Below are positions 26,588 through 34,733 of a DNA stretch of 64,000 nt, piece by piece. Positions within the stretch are counted from its first letter, which is position 1, and every line of letters starts with the position of its first letter. Origin of the DNA: Ohtaekwangia sp. (GTDB lineage: Bacteria > Bacteroidota > Bacteroidia > Cytophagales > Cyclobacteriaceae); NCBI GenBank assembly GCA_021155195.1, contig JAJNPV010000021.1, forward strand, positions 1 to 64,000, in the 5' to 3' direction. The position numbers and the translations under genes are program-made. The notes under the pieces are model-generated. The model saw nothing but the letters and a program-made list of their open reading frames with translations, did not search any database and was not told the DNA's origin.

Positions 26588-28033
26588 CTATACTAATTCT
26601 TCAACTGTATGTAATTTAGTTTCTGCTTTTAATTCTTGATGGGTAGTGTGTTGTTTTTTTTGTTTAGTTCCGGGCAATAATCTTTTTAGAATGTAATAAA
26701 GAATCAGTGCAGAGAGCACTCCAGTTAAAAAATCAGTTAGAGGCACCATCACCGCTGTATAAATCATCATCCACATTTCAAACTTTCCCATGTTAACCAC
26801 TTCACGAATTTCTCTGCCTTTTATCATATTACTTGCTACCCACAATAATATACCACCAATGCAAGCCATGGGCACCAGTTCCAGAAATGGTGCTAAATAA
26901 AAAGCCATTGCGAGTTTAAGCACACCTTTAAAATATCCTGCTAAGGGTGTAACAGCCCCAGCTTTAATGCTGGTGGCAGTGCGAGCCAATGCACCTGTGC
27001 ATGGAAACCCATTTACCAAAGGAGTTATTATTTGTACAAGTCCTTGCCCCCAAAATTCCTTATCGGGATTAAAAAGTGTTTTACGATTATTTGCGAGACG
27101 ATCTGCCATAGAGGAACATAGTAGACTTTCCACGCCTGAAATAAATACGATGGCAATCACAAAATAAACAACATCTAAAATCAAACTCCAGGTAAAATCA
27201 GGAACCAATGGCCCGGTAAAAACAAAAAAGTTATTTGGAATTGTTCCATAAATATCACGAATGAGAACAATTCCTTTATCCCCTAGCAGGGTAGCTGTTG
27301 CTAACGTAGCAGCACCAATTGCAATAAGCGGAGCGGGGATAAAAATAGAAACCTTGAGTAAGGTTCGAGTTAAAATAAAAGTACCAACGCCAATCATAAC
27401 CGACCACAAATTAATTTTACCAAAACTTGAAAATGCAATCTGCAGATTGTGTATTAACCCTCCTTTTATGTCTTCGTCCTGGCCCAATGTATCTTTAAAA
27501 CTCTCAATACCTAAAACATCTTCTAGATTAGTAAGAGCAATGGCTACAGCTATACCAATTGTAAAACCCACCACAATTGAATTTGGCACCCACTTAGCAA
27601 ACTTACCCATACCTGTAAGACCCATAATCATAAGTATGATACCAGCCAGTATGGAAACAAAAATCAAAAACCCATGAGCTTGAGCTTGAGAACCTCCATT
27701 CTGTTCGCCATACTTAAACATTAAACTTGCTATTAACGGTATGAAGGCTGCCGTTGGACCATATACCTGATATTTAGATCCACCAAATGTTCTACCTACT
27801 ATACAGGCTAGTGCCCCTGCAATAATACCTTGCTCTGGTCTTAACCCCATTGCCATAGCAAAACCCATCGCCATAGGAATGGCGGTAAGGGCTACCACCA
27901 AACCTGCACTAAAATCCCGATAAATTGTTGTTCGCCAATTATGGGGCTGCAAATCTTCAAAGCGGCTATCGCGAATAGTAAGAAACAACTTGAGCCTGCC
28001 AAGTATGTTATTGGATTGTGTAGTCATATTCAT
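26588..28033 (-). CDS. SulP-family anion transporter without STAS domain
   Basis: SulP (SLC26-type) proteins move sulfate, bicarbonate or other anions. The N-terminal signature is clear (RDFSAGLVVALTAIPMAMGFAMA), followed by about 11 to 12 hydrophobic segments. The chain stops after the last helix with a polar tail of about 35 residues, so the C-terminal STAS domain present in most SulP proteins is missing. The start at 28033 is preferred, because a longer frame to 28129 overlaps the upstream Usp-like gene and adds no homologous residues. The gap from that gene is 25 nt. The substrate cannot be told from sequence; bicarbonate or sulfate is most likely. Confidence 0.9.
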   Translation of the reverse strand: MNMTTQSNNILGRLKLFLTIRDSRFEDLQPHNWRTTIYRDFSAGLVVALTAIPMAMGFAMAMGLRPEQGIIAGALACIVGRTFGGSKYQVYGPTAAFIPLIASLMFKYGEQNGGSQAQAHGFLIFVSILAGIILMIMGLTGMGKFAKWVPNSIVVGFTIGIAVAIALTNLEDVLGIESFKDTLGQDEDIKGGLIHNLQIAFSSFGKINLWSVMIGVGTFILTRTLLKVSIFIPAPLIAIGAATLATATLLGDKGIVLIRDIYGTIPNNFFVFTGPLVPDFTWSLILDVVYFVIAIVFISGVESLLCSSMADRLANNRKTLFNPDKEFWGQGLVQIITPLVNGFPCTGALARTATSIKAGAVTPLAGYFKGVLKLAMAFYLAPFLELVPMACIGGILLWVASNMIKGREIREVVNMGKFEMWMMIYTAVMVPLTDFLTGVLSALILYYILKRLLPGTKQKKQHTTHQELKAETKLHTVEELV

Positions 28034-28058
28034 AGAGGTTCTTTTTGTTGTTCTTATT

Positions 28059-28541
28059 CTATAAAAGAAATACTTCGGCCAGCCTACCCTTCTCAGGTAC
28101 ATTTTCAACATGTTGCCATTGAACCTCATTTACCGGATAGGAACTTGATTTAATAAATGGCAAGAGATCAAAACTATTAGGTGTAATATTTTTCAGTTCA
28201 TAAGATTTAGGAATTAAGATCTCTTCCACCTTATGCGCATCTAAAAAAAAACGAAAAGCACTTTCTGTAAAACCTGAAAAAAAATCGATTTGTAAAGAGT
28301 TTATATGTGCCTTATACCTATTACGCAAAACTTTACATGCAGTATCAAAATCACGGTTGGTCAGTTTTGAAATTTCTCGATTACGAGAAAAGAAAAGTAA
28401 ATCTAATATTGAATCTGATAGTCGTAACCCATGCGCCAACAAGACATTTACACGACCAGGTGCAGCCTCCTCGGCCGCATGCTTAACCAGATTCAATGAT
28501 TCAATCGAAAAATCAGTGGGAATAAGTATATTCTTGCTCAT
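28059..28541 (-). CDS. Universal-stress-protein-like protein
   Basis: The 160-residue protein opens with KNILIPTDFSIESLNLVKHA, the typical first strand and helix of UspA, and later has EILIPKSYEL, a second Rossmann-like strand. The usual nucleotide-binding motif G-x2-G-x9-G-[ST] is not evident, so it may bind no ATP, and it is one domain only. It is co-oriented with the upstream kinase gene (110-nt gap) and the downstream SulP gene (25 nt). Usp domains often accompany ion transporters. The family call is moderate because the C-terminal half is divergent. Confidence 0.6.
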   Translation of the reverse strand: MSKNILIPTDFSIESLNLVKHAAEEAAPGRVNVLLAHGLRLSDSILDLLFFSRNREISKLTNRDFDTACKVLRNRYKAHINSLQIDFFSGFTESAFRFFLDAHKVEEILIPKSYELKNITPNSFDLLPFIKSSSYPVNEVQWQHVENVPEKGRLAEVFLL

Positions 28542-28651
28542 TTGCTTAAACTCATTTCTAAAATTTTACTCATTGATATTTATACAATGGTAAGCACGCG
28601 CTATTAGGATGGATTAAGAGCGAGATTAAAATGAGATAAGAATCGAAATCT

Positions 28652-30031
28652 TTAAGAAAGGGTATAATTACCCAAGGGGAGTAATATCTGAACGGTGGTT
28701 CCCTCCTTCTCTTTAGATATTACGGTTATTTCACCGGCATGAAGTCGAACTATGTTGCGAGCCAGGGGCAAACCAATACCGTAGCCTTCAAACTCAGATG
28801 CATTTGAAGCTCGAAAAAAAGGATCATAAATAAACTTCAATTCACTTTCAGGAATACCAATTCCTATGTCTTTAATAGCCAGAATAACATTTTCTCCTGA
28901 AGTTCCAATCGAAAAAACAACCGGCTTGTTGTTCGAATATTTGCACGCGTTGCTAATGAGGTTAATAAGCGCCAGATGTAGCAACTGTTCATTCCCTTTA
29001 ATTTTAAGTTGCTCCGGATTGTCGGGCATTAAACTTGTGTTAATTTGAACTTTATTTTTTGGGTTGATTTTGTCAATGGTACTCTTTACATCCCACAATA
29101 ATTGATCAACGCGCACTTTATCAAATTTCAAAATTTTACCATCAAAACCCGTCTGGGCTAAGAATAATAGCGATTTTGTTATTTTCTCAAGACGGTCTGC
29201 TTCCGAAAGAATTGTGGATAAAGATGCAATGTATTCCTGCTGAGTTCTGATTTTAGAAAGCGTAACATCGGCTTCACCAATAATGGTAGTAAGGGGTGTG
29301 CTTAACTCATGCGAAGCGTTACTGATAAAGTTATTCTGCGTTTCGAAGGCTGTCTCCAATCGATCCAGCATATTATTAAATGTTCCTTCCAACTCGCTGA
29401 TTTCATCGTTCACCCCACCTGACTCCAATCTCAAATGTAAACTTTGAGAGCTAATCTCTTTTACCCGATCAGTTATTTCTCTTACTGGAGTAAATACCTG
29501 TCGCGAAAAAACAAAGGACACAAATAACGCAAAGATTGAAGCTGTTGCAATTCCAATAGCAAGAACATACCGCAGATAGCGGAGATAGTGTGCACTATAA
29601 TAATTGGCTGCAGAGACTATCACTAGATAATCCCCAACTTTTCCTGTATAACGAATCCCCGCAAAAAAAATATCACCATTCTGGTGTGTGGCTTCACCGT
29701 TTTGCAGCAAGGAAGTAAAGAAGGAATGTGGTATATCTAGTTTTTTGGCCTCGCTCTCAAACGTGACTCCAGGCTTAACTTCAAAAAAGTATTCTTTCTC
29801 TTCTGGCAATTTCTCCAGATGCAGTTTGCGCACCTCTTGCATTACAGCCTGGCTAGCTTCTTCATGATCAAGTTCTGCTTTGGCAGTTACTACACCTCGT
29901 ATTTCAAGTCTTTTATAAAAATCGGTAAATGAATAACGGGTTGTAAAAAAATATATACTTACGCTAAGAAGAAGAATAATAACGAGTGAGATTAAAAAGA
30001 AAACGAGCGCTATTTTAGTTTGAGTTTTCAT
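28652..30031 (-). CDS. Membrane sensor histidine kinase
   Basis: This is a classical 459-residue kinase: TM1 (about 8-29), an extracytoplasmic domain of roughly 120 residues, TM2 (about 154-176), HAMP (177-230), HisKA with phospho-acceptor H241 (SNASHELSTPL), and an ATPase domain with N box (LINLISNACKYS), DIGIGIPE and GYGIGLPLAR. It overlaps its response regulator gene by 17 nt. It belongs to the cluster containing the STING-domain gene. The periplasmic domain is not a known family to me. Confidence 0.93.
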   Translation of the reverse strand: MKTQTKIALVFFLISLVIILLLSVSIYFFTTRYSFTDFYKRLEIRGVVTAKAELDHEEASQAVMQEVRKLHLEKLPEEKEYFFEVKPGVTFESEAKKLDIPHSFFTSLLQNGEATHQNGDIFFAGIRYTGKVGDYLVIVSAANYYSAHYLRYLRYVLAIGIATASIFALFVSFVFSRQVFTPVREITDRVKEISSQSLHLRLESGGVNDEISELEGTFNNMLDRLETAFETQNNFISNASHELSTPLTTIIGEADVTLSKIRTQQEYIASLSTILSEADRLEKITKSLLFLAQTGFDGKILKFDKVRVDQLLWDVKSTIDKINPKNKVQINTSLMPDNPEQLKIKGNEQLLHLALINLISNACKYSNNKPVVFSIGTSGENVILAIKDIGIGIPESELKFIYDPFFRASNASEFEGYGIGLPLARNIVRLHAGEITVISKEKEGTTVQILLPLGNYTLS

Positions 30032-30737
30032 TCTGTTCTTTCAATACGTATCCCATCCCTATAACTGTATGTAACAATTTCACCGACTGATCGCGATCAA
30101 TCTTTTTGCGCAGATAGTTCACATAAACATCCACAACATTTGTGCTCATGTCAAAATTAACATCCCAAACTTCTTCCAATATATCTACCCGCGAAAGAAC
30201 CCTGCGGGGATTCTTTATAAACAACAATAATAAACGATACTCAGTAGAGGTAAGTGAAATCAATCTATTACCGCGCTTAACTATTTTGGTATAATCATTA
30301 AGCACTAAATCACCTAGCTGAAAGACTTCTTCGTGGGGTTCTTGAATGGTGAGAGTTGAAACATCTTTTCTTCGTAACAGCGTTTTAACACGAGCCACCA
30401 ATTCTATAAACTTGAAGGGCTTAATCAGATAGTCATCAGCCTCATTCTCAAGACCCATCACTATATTTTCAGCTGTGCCCAAGGCGGTTAAGAAAAGAAT
30501 AGCCACTTGTTTATCTTGTTTGCGAATGGTGCGGCACACTTCAAGCCCATTAATATCCGGCAACATTATGTCAAGGATAATTAGATCATAGTTGCTCCTT
30601 ACTGCCATTTTTAATCCTGTATCACCATCAAATGCGACACTAACATCGTAACCTGACTCGGTCAATCCTTTCTTTACAAAAGAAGCCACACCAGTCTCGT
30701 CTTCAACCAACAAAATTCTTTTTCGCTCACCGTTCAT
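30015..30737 (-). CDS. OmpR-family response regulator
   Basis: The 240-residue regulator has a receiver domain (about 7-120) with acidic pocket E12/D13, phospho-acceptor D56 (LIILDIMLPD), T84 and K106 (LIKPF), followed by a winged-helix DNA-binding domain (about 140-235, LTSTEYRLLLLFIKNP and the VDVYVNYLRKKID recognition helix region). It begins 8 nt after the STING-domain gene and overlaps the kinase gene by 17 nt, so all three are very probably translated from one mRNA. Target genes are not known; the SulP and Usp genes downstream are candidates. Confidence 0.94.
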   Translation of the reverse strand: MNGERKRILLVEDETGVASFVKKGLTESGYDVSVAFDGDTGLKMAVRSNYDLIILDIMLPDINGLEVCRTIRKQDKQVAILFLTALGTAENIVMGLENEADDYLIKPFKFIELVARVKTLLRRKDVSTLTIQEPHEEVFQLGDLVLNDYTKIVKRGNRLISLTSTEYRLLLLFIKNPRRVLSRVDILEEVWDVNFDMSTNVVDVYVNYLRKKIDRDQSVKLLHTVIGMGYVLKEQNENSN

Positions 30738-30745
30738 ACTATCCC

Positions 30746-31438
30746 TTAATCAATAGGTTCAAATATCAATTGCAAGTTCTTATCCACAAAAAAGACATAC
30801 TCTGCTAAATCACGCGACTCCAATAATTTCTCAATCACCTGCTTAAACTTAGTAATATATTCTTTCGCCATTTCTTCCCGTGCCGAATCACTAAACCTAT
30901 TTTTACGCGACTCCATTTTATAGTCAATCAAACTATTAAGGCTTAGCAGGGTGTTGGGAAAATCAAAGTACACCCGCTTATTGCCATTGCCCGTAACGGT
31001 AAGGATATCGCGGGCGCGCCCCTCCTGAAATTCCAGGTTAACTATTTTATCCTCAAAGCTCATCATCCTGATTTTGCCAATCACGCGTTCAATGTTTCTG
31101 GGTTCTAGTTCCGAAAGTTTGGTAGGTATATAAATGTATAGTCTGGGTTTTGGACTGCCCAAGGGAATCTGCTTCATCAACTGCGAGATCAGCGGCTCTA
31201 CAAAATTATGTACATAGCCATAAGCGAGTGCATAGGGTAATGAAAACTCTTCTTCCTCTAAACGAGAGCCAAACTCTGAAAGCAATGCGGTTACCGCGGT
31301 TGAAATTAAACCTAGTACTACGGTAATGGGCTCAGGATCAAAAGGAGCTTCCTTCCAAAACAACCAACATACTGCTATTACCAAAGTGCTGACCCATAAC
31401 AGTGCAATCAGCGATTTTGATACTAACTGTAATTTCAT
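30746..31438 (-). CDS. Membrane-anchored STING-domain protein (TM-STING type)
   Basis: STING proteins bind cyclic dinucleotides and oligomerise. This 230-residue protein has two membrane helices (about 9-28 and 36-55) and then a domain that follows the STING fold: a first long helix with ALAYGYVHNF (70-79), a strand RLYIYIP (99-105) like RLYILLP of animal STING, a lid region, then DFPNTLLSL (159-167) aligning with the ligand-contacting TPLQTL segment, a long helix (about 185-208) and the strand YVFFV. R143, D159 and T163 keep the spacing I recall for ligand contacts in bacterial STING. Bacterial TM-STINGs normally accompany a CD-NTase; none is present here. The domain is inferred by eye, without a profile search. 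Confidence 0.78.
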   Translation of the reverse strand: MKLQLVSKSLIALLWVSTLVIAVCWLFWKEAPFDPEPITVVLGLISTAVTALLSEFGSRLEEEEFSLPYALAYGYVHNFVEPLISQLMKQIPLGSPKPRLYIYIPTKLSELEPRNIERVIGKIRMMSFEDKIVNLEFQEGRARDILTVTGNGNKRVYFDFPNTLLSLNSLIDYKMESRKNRFSDSAREEMAKEYITKFKQVIEKLLESRDLAEYVFFVDKNLQLIFEPID

Positions 31439-31450
31439 GCACCACCCAGT

Positions 31451-32104
31451 CTAGTTCAAATTATGATTTTGGGTAACTTTGGGTGTAAGCGATTGAGAAG
31501 CTAAAACTAATGCCTGAATAATCAGTCCGATGACTATGATCATGCCCAACTCAAATTGAGTCAGGATGGTGGAACCAGCCACAATTTTCTTCGATTGATC
31601 ATTAAGTATCTTTCCCTCGGCAATCTGAATATTTGAAAGGTGCTGAAGATCGGTGGCAGCCATTTTAAATTGATTATCTAACTCAGAATTGCTACCGCCC
31701 GATGCTGACATTAAATAATGTGTTTCTAAAAAAGTTATTTTACGGATTGAATTTTTGAAAGATTGAAAAAACGTAGACTCCTTTTCAGTAAACTTCGTCT
31801 TCTCATATTCCTTAATCAGCTTTGATATATCTTCATTATGTTTTTCAATTTGACTTCTATAAGCTATAGTACTTCCATCTACCTTACAATTATCAAAAAT
31901 CAATTTCTTCTGATACAGGTGATCAGAAAGTTGATAGATGTAGCTTTCTACTAACAATCGATCCTCATAAACAGACGAAAAAGAATCACCCAATTCTGAG
32001 ACATTATTCCGTTCCATTAAATTTTTTACCAAAATCCCCACCAAAATAATTGCCAGCAAAAACGCTACCTGAGCTTTTTGCTGTATTCTGTAAATCCACT
32101 TCAT
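31451..32104 (-). CDS. Four-helix-bundle sensor protein without output domain
   Basis: The 217-residue protein has TM1 (about 11-29), a helical extracytoplasmic domain (about 30-184) and TM2 (about 185-204), with only 13 residues after it. The layout matches the 4HB_MCP ligand-binding domain of chemoreceptors and kinases (YEDRLLVESYIYQLSDHLYQ, typical first helix). Here there is no HAMP, kinase or methyl-accepting domain, so any signal must pass to another membrane protein. Its stop is 12 nt before the STING-domain start, making that protein or the nearby kinase the obvious partner. It is first in the cluster. Confidence 0.75.
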   Translation of the reverse strand: MKWIYRIQQKAQVAFLLAIILVGILVKNLMERNNVSELGDSFSSVYEDRLLVESYIYQLSDHLYQKKLIFDNCKVDGSTIAYRSQIEKHNEDISKLIKEYEKTKFTEKESTFFQSFKNSIRKITFLETHYLMSASGGSNSELDNQFKMAATDLQHLSNIQIAEGKILNDQSKKIVAGSTILTQFELGMIIVIGLIIQALVLASQSLTPKVTQNHNLN

Positions 32105-32234
32105 AATTCGGCTGATTTAGTTAAACAATAATCGCTAGATCATCCTAATTAAACAAGGTATTGCAGAGCTACCACTGCCTATTTATATAAATCCAATGCG
32201 CTAAACCGAAGAATTAATTTTTCTTAAGCACAAA

Positions 32235-32260
32235 AAAAGGTCATTCTTGCGAATGACCCC
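32235..32260 (-). terminator. Terminator of the amidohydrolase gene
   Basis: A perfect stem GGTCATTC (32239-32246)/GAATGACC (32251-32258) has a 4-nt loop. Read on the minus strand it is followed by a run of seven T. It insulates the STING-containing cluster from the amidohydrolase unit upstream, so that cluster needs its own promoter within 32105-32234; I could not find a clear TAnnTTTG there. Confidence 0.85.
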
Positions 32261-32282
32261 TCAACTATCATTTCAAGATGAT

Positions 32283-33563
32283 TTATTCATTCTTATACAC
32301 TACACCATCTTTCATCACAAATGTCACTTTCTCCATGGTCTTGATGTTTTTGATGGGGTCTTCATTTACAGCAACCAGATCAGCTAGTTTACCCGCTTCT
32401 ACCGAACCAATTTTGTCACCAACTCCAAGTATAGTCGCATTGGTCTGCATCGCACAAAGCAACGCTTCAATCGCTGGCATTCCACCTTCTACCATATAGC
32501 CAAACTCGCGTGCATTTTCACCATGCGGATAAACACCCGCATCGGTACCGAAAGCCATTTTCACCCCGCGCTTGTACGCACGTGCAAAGTTCTCTTGAAT
32601 TTTTGATCCAATTTCAATTGCCTTTGGAGCCACTAATGGATGATAGTAACCTGGAATTTTTGCATACTCTGCCGCAGACCTGCCCGCAATAATGGTTGGC
32701 ACATGATACGTTCCTTTTTCCTTCATCAAATCCATCACTTCATCGCTCATTAGCGTTCCATGTTCTATTGTAGTGATACCAGCAAGTACCGCTCGCTTCA
32801 TTCCTTCGGCACCATGTGCATGAGCCGCGGTATGAAATCCATAATCTTGCGCAGCTGCAACAATCGCATTTACTTCTTCTTGCGTAAACTGCGGACCACT
32901 GCCATCTTTCGCCACACTTAACACACCTCCCGTAGCCGTGATTTTAATAAAATCAGCTCCATCTTTATAACGCTGACGAACTGCCTTGTGAGCATCTTCA
33001 GGGCCATTGATTACTCCTTCTTTTGGTCCCGGGTCACCCATTAAATCTCTGCGACTTCCATTGGTGGGATCACCGTGGCCACCGGTTGTTGCAATCCCTT
33101 TACCTGCGGTGAAAATCCGTGGCCCAACTATCGTTCCCGCATTTACTGCATTGCGAAGCGAAATATTTACGCCTGAACCTCCACAATCGCGCACTGTAGT
33201 GAAACCTGCCATTAAATTTTTGCGCGCATAAATGGTAGACATAAAAGCAACATCGGCTTCATTTTGTGTATATCGTTTTATCTGCCCGTCCTTACTTGTT
33301 TCGCTTTCAATATGTACGTGCATATCAATCAAACCAGGCATAACCGTTTTCTTACTAAGATCAATCACCTTATCCTCCTTACCGGCTTTCGTAAAACCTT
33401 TATCTACAGAAATTATTTTATTTCCCTCTACAACAACTGTAACCTGATTTTGGACATCCTTATTTTTTCCGTTGATTAAAGTTCCGCAGTGAATTAACGT
33501 TCGCTGAGCAAACGAAAATGAAGAAACACTCAATAGTATTAAAAAGATAATTATTTTTTTCAT
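32283..33563 (-). CDS. Secreted metal-dependent amidohydrolase
   Basis: This 426-residue enzyme of the imidazolonepropionase/Xaa-Pro dipeptidase-like amidohydrolase group has a signal peptide (cleaved near FAQ, 20). Metal ligands are visible in GLIDMHVHIES (HxH, about 82-84), HAAHAHGAEG, TTIEHGTLM and the catalytic aspartate in FGTDAGVYPHG. Relatives hydrolyse dipeptides or cyclic amides in the periplasm; the exact substrate is unknown. It lies 17 nt after the TerB-like gene and ends in a good terminator. Confidence 0.88.
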   Translation of the reverse strand: MKKIIIFLILLSVSSFSFAQRTLIHCGTLINGKNKDVQNQVTVVVEGNKIISVDKGFTKAGKEDKVIDLSKKTVMPGLIDMHVHIESETSKDGQIKRYTQNEADVAFMSTIYARKNLMAGFTTVRDCGGSGVNISLRNAVNAGTIVGPRIFTAGKGIATTGGHGDPTNGSRRDLMGDPGPKEGVINGPEDAHKAVRQRYKDGADFIKITATGGVLSVAKDGSGPQFTQEEVNAIVAAAQDYGFHTAAHAHGAEGMKRAVLAGITTIEHGTLMSDEVMDLMKEKGTYHVPTIIAGRSAAEYAKIPGYYHPLVAPKAIEIGSKIQENFARAYKRGVKMAFGTDAGVYPHGENAREFGYMVEGGMPAIEALLCAMQTNATILGVGDKIGSVEAGKLADLVAVNEDPIKNIKTMEKVTFVMKDGVVYKNE

Positions 33564-33580
33564 GGGTAGATTGGTAAATA

Positions 33581-33979
33581 CTAGTTGATCAAATAGGTTG
33601 CTGTTAATTCCTTTAAGGAATCCATTTCATCCTGACTCATGTCCTCCGATTTTACTTTAAGCATTAATTCGAACATAACCTGGGGCTGGTATCCTAGTTT
33701 AGCCGCAACGTTGGCGCAAAACTTAATCTCCTCTTCATATATACGTTCATCAATTTTCATTAACTGAACTAAGTTGAAGATGTAATTGAATTTTTGATCG
33801 GTTGTAAGTTCTTTGGGAATGATTACATCGTGCGTGGTGTAGAAAAGTGTTTCCACGGATGATTCAGGGAAACCATGAGCCTTACCAATATTAATGATAT
33901 AGCTTCTCTCACGCGAAATCATCGCACCATCAATGCGAGATAAGTTAACTAACAGTTTTAGCTGTTCTAATAAGATCAT
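33581..33979 (-). CDS. TerB-like helical protein
   Basis: This 132-residue all-helical cytosolic protein has the spaced acidic features of TerB-like domains: LSRIDGAMISRERSYI near residue 13 and MKIDERIYEEEIKF near 75, two similar helix-loop-helix units each with a conserved D and downstream E. TerB-like proteins are linked to membrane-associated stress systems, but no ter genes are near. The family call is tentative. It is co-oriented with the amidohydrolase gene downstream. Confidence 0.6.
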   Translation of the reverse strand: MILLEQLKLLVNLSRIDGAMISRERSYIINIGKAHGFPESSVETLFYTTHDVIIPKELTTDQKFNYIFNLVQLMKIDERIYEEEIKFCANVAAKLGYQPQVMFELMLKVKSEDMSQDEMDSLKELTATYLIN

Positions 33980-34071
33980 ACGGGTAGAATAAAAATTTAC
34001 GCAACAATGTTACAGGAGTAAAAGTAAACCAAAATCAACTATCTTACACACGGTCTAAATAATGTTTCGGT

Positions 34072-34668
34072 GTGAATTTTCTGGCTCATCTCTTCTTATC
34101 CGGTGGCAATGCTGAAATTATGGTGGGTAACTTTATTGGTGATTTCGTACGTGGAAAAAACTTTCGTGAACGGTATTCGCCATCGATTGCACTTGGCATT
34201 GAGTTACACCGCGAGATTGATGAGTTTACGGACAATCATTCGGTAGTTCTTGAAAGTAAGAAAAGACTTAGGCCTAAGTATCGACACTATTCGCCCGTGA
34301 TTATTGATATGTTTTATGATCATTTTCTGGCGAAGAACTGGAATACCTACGGCACAACTCCGCTCGATAAATATGCAGAAGATGCTTACGCGATCCTTCG
34401 TAAATATGATGCAACTGTACCGGATCAAGTCAAACGCTTACTTCCATACATGATTCAAGGAAACTGGCTTTACAACTACTCGCGCGTAGAAGGCATTCAC
34501 CGCGCATTAAGCGGTATGGCACAACGCACTCCCTATGCATCCAAAATGGAAGAAGCTTCGCGCGATCTGGAAGAACATTATGATTTATTTCAAAATGAGT
34601 TCACCCTCTTTTTTCCTGAACTTCAAAAAATCTCAAGCGATTATATTGATAAGAATTTTACTACTTAG
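34072..34668 (+). CDS. ACP phosphodiesterase-like protein (AcpH/DUF479)
   Basis: The 198-residue protein opens MNFLAHLFLSGG with a downstream VGNFIGDFVRG, the signature of acyl-carrier-protein phosphodiesterase, which removes phosphopantetheine from ACP. HD-like residues appear in LGIELHREIDEFTDNH and IDMFYDHFLAKNW. Many members outside the gamma-proteobacteria are untested. The start is GTG at 34072; the ATG at 34062 is out of frame. A hairpin terminator follows 5 nt after the stop. Confidence 0.85.
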   Translation: MNFLAHLFLSGGNAEIMVGNFIGDFVRGKNFRERYSPSIALGIELHREIDEFTDNHSVVLESKKRLRPKYRHYSPVIIDMFYDHFLAKNWNTYGTTPLDKYAEDAYAILRKYDATVPDQVKRLLPYMIQGNWLYNYSRVEGIHRALSGMAQRTPYASKMEEASRDLEEHYDLFQNEFTLFFPELQKISSDYIDKNFTT

Positions 34669-34673
34669 CATTT

Positions 34674-34716
34674 CTTTGTGTCTTAGTGTTAAATGATTAA
34701 CGACTAAGACACAAAG
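34674..34716. terminator. Long bidirectional hairpin between convergent genes
   Basis: CTTTGTGTCTTAGT (34674-34687) pairs perfectly with ACTAAGACACAAAG (34703-34716), and GTTAA/TTAAC continues the stem around a small loop with one bulge. It lies between the acpH-like and sortilin-like genes, both pointing at it. Its arms share the CTTTGxGTCTTAG wording of repeats near 38027, 38463 and 61926. Confidence 0.7.
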
Positions 34717-34733
34717 CTTAACAGGAATGAATG

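Noticed and set aside
30746..31438. Calling the STING locus a CBASS anti-phage operon
   Set aside because: No CD-NTase, Cap accessory gene or defence island is found anywhere in the window, and the immediate neighbours are signalling and transport genes. The domain call is kept but the CBASS label is not.
32105..32234. Promoter for the STING cluster
   Set aside because: One must exist here, but only weak partial matches (such as TACCTTG on the minus strand) were found, so none is annotated.
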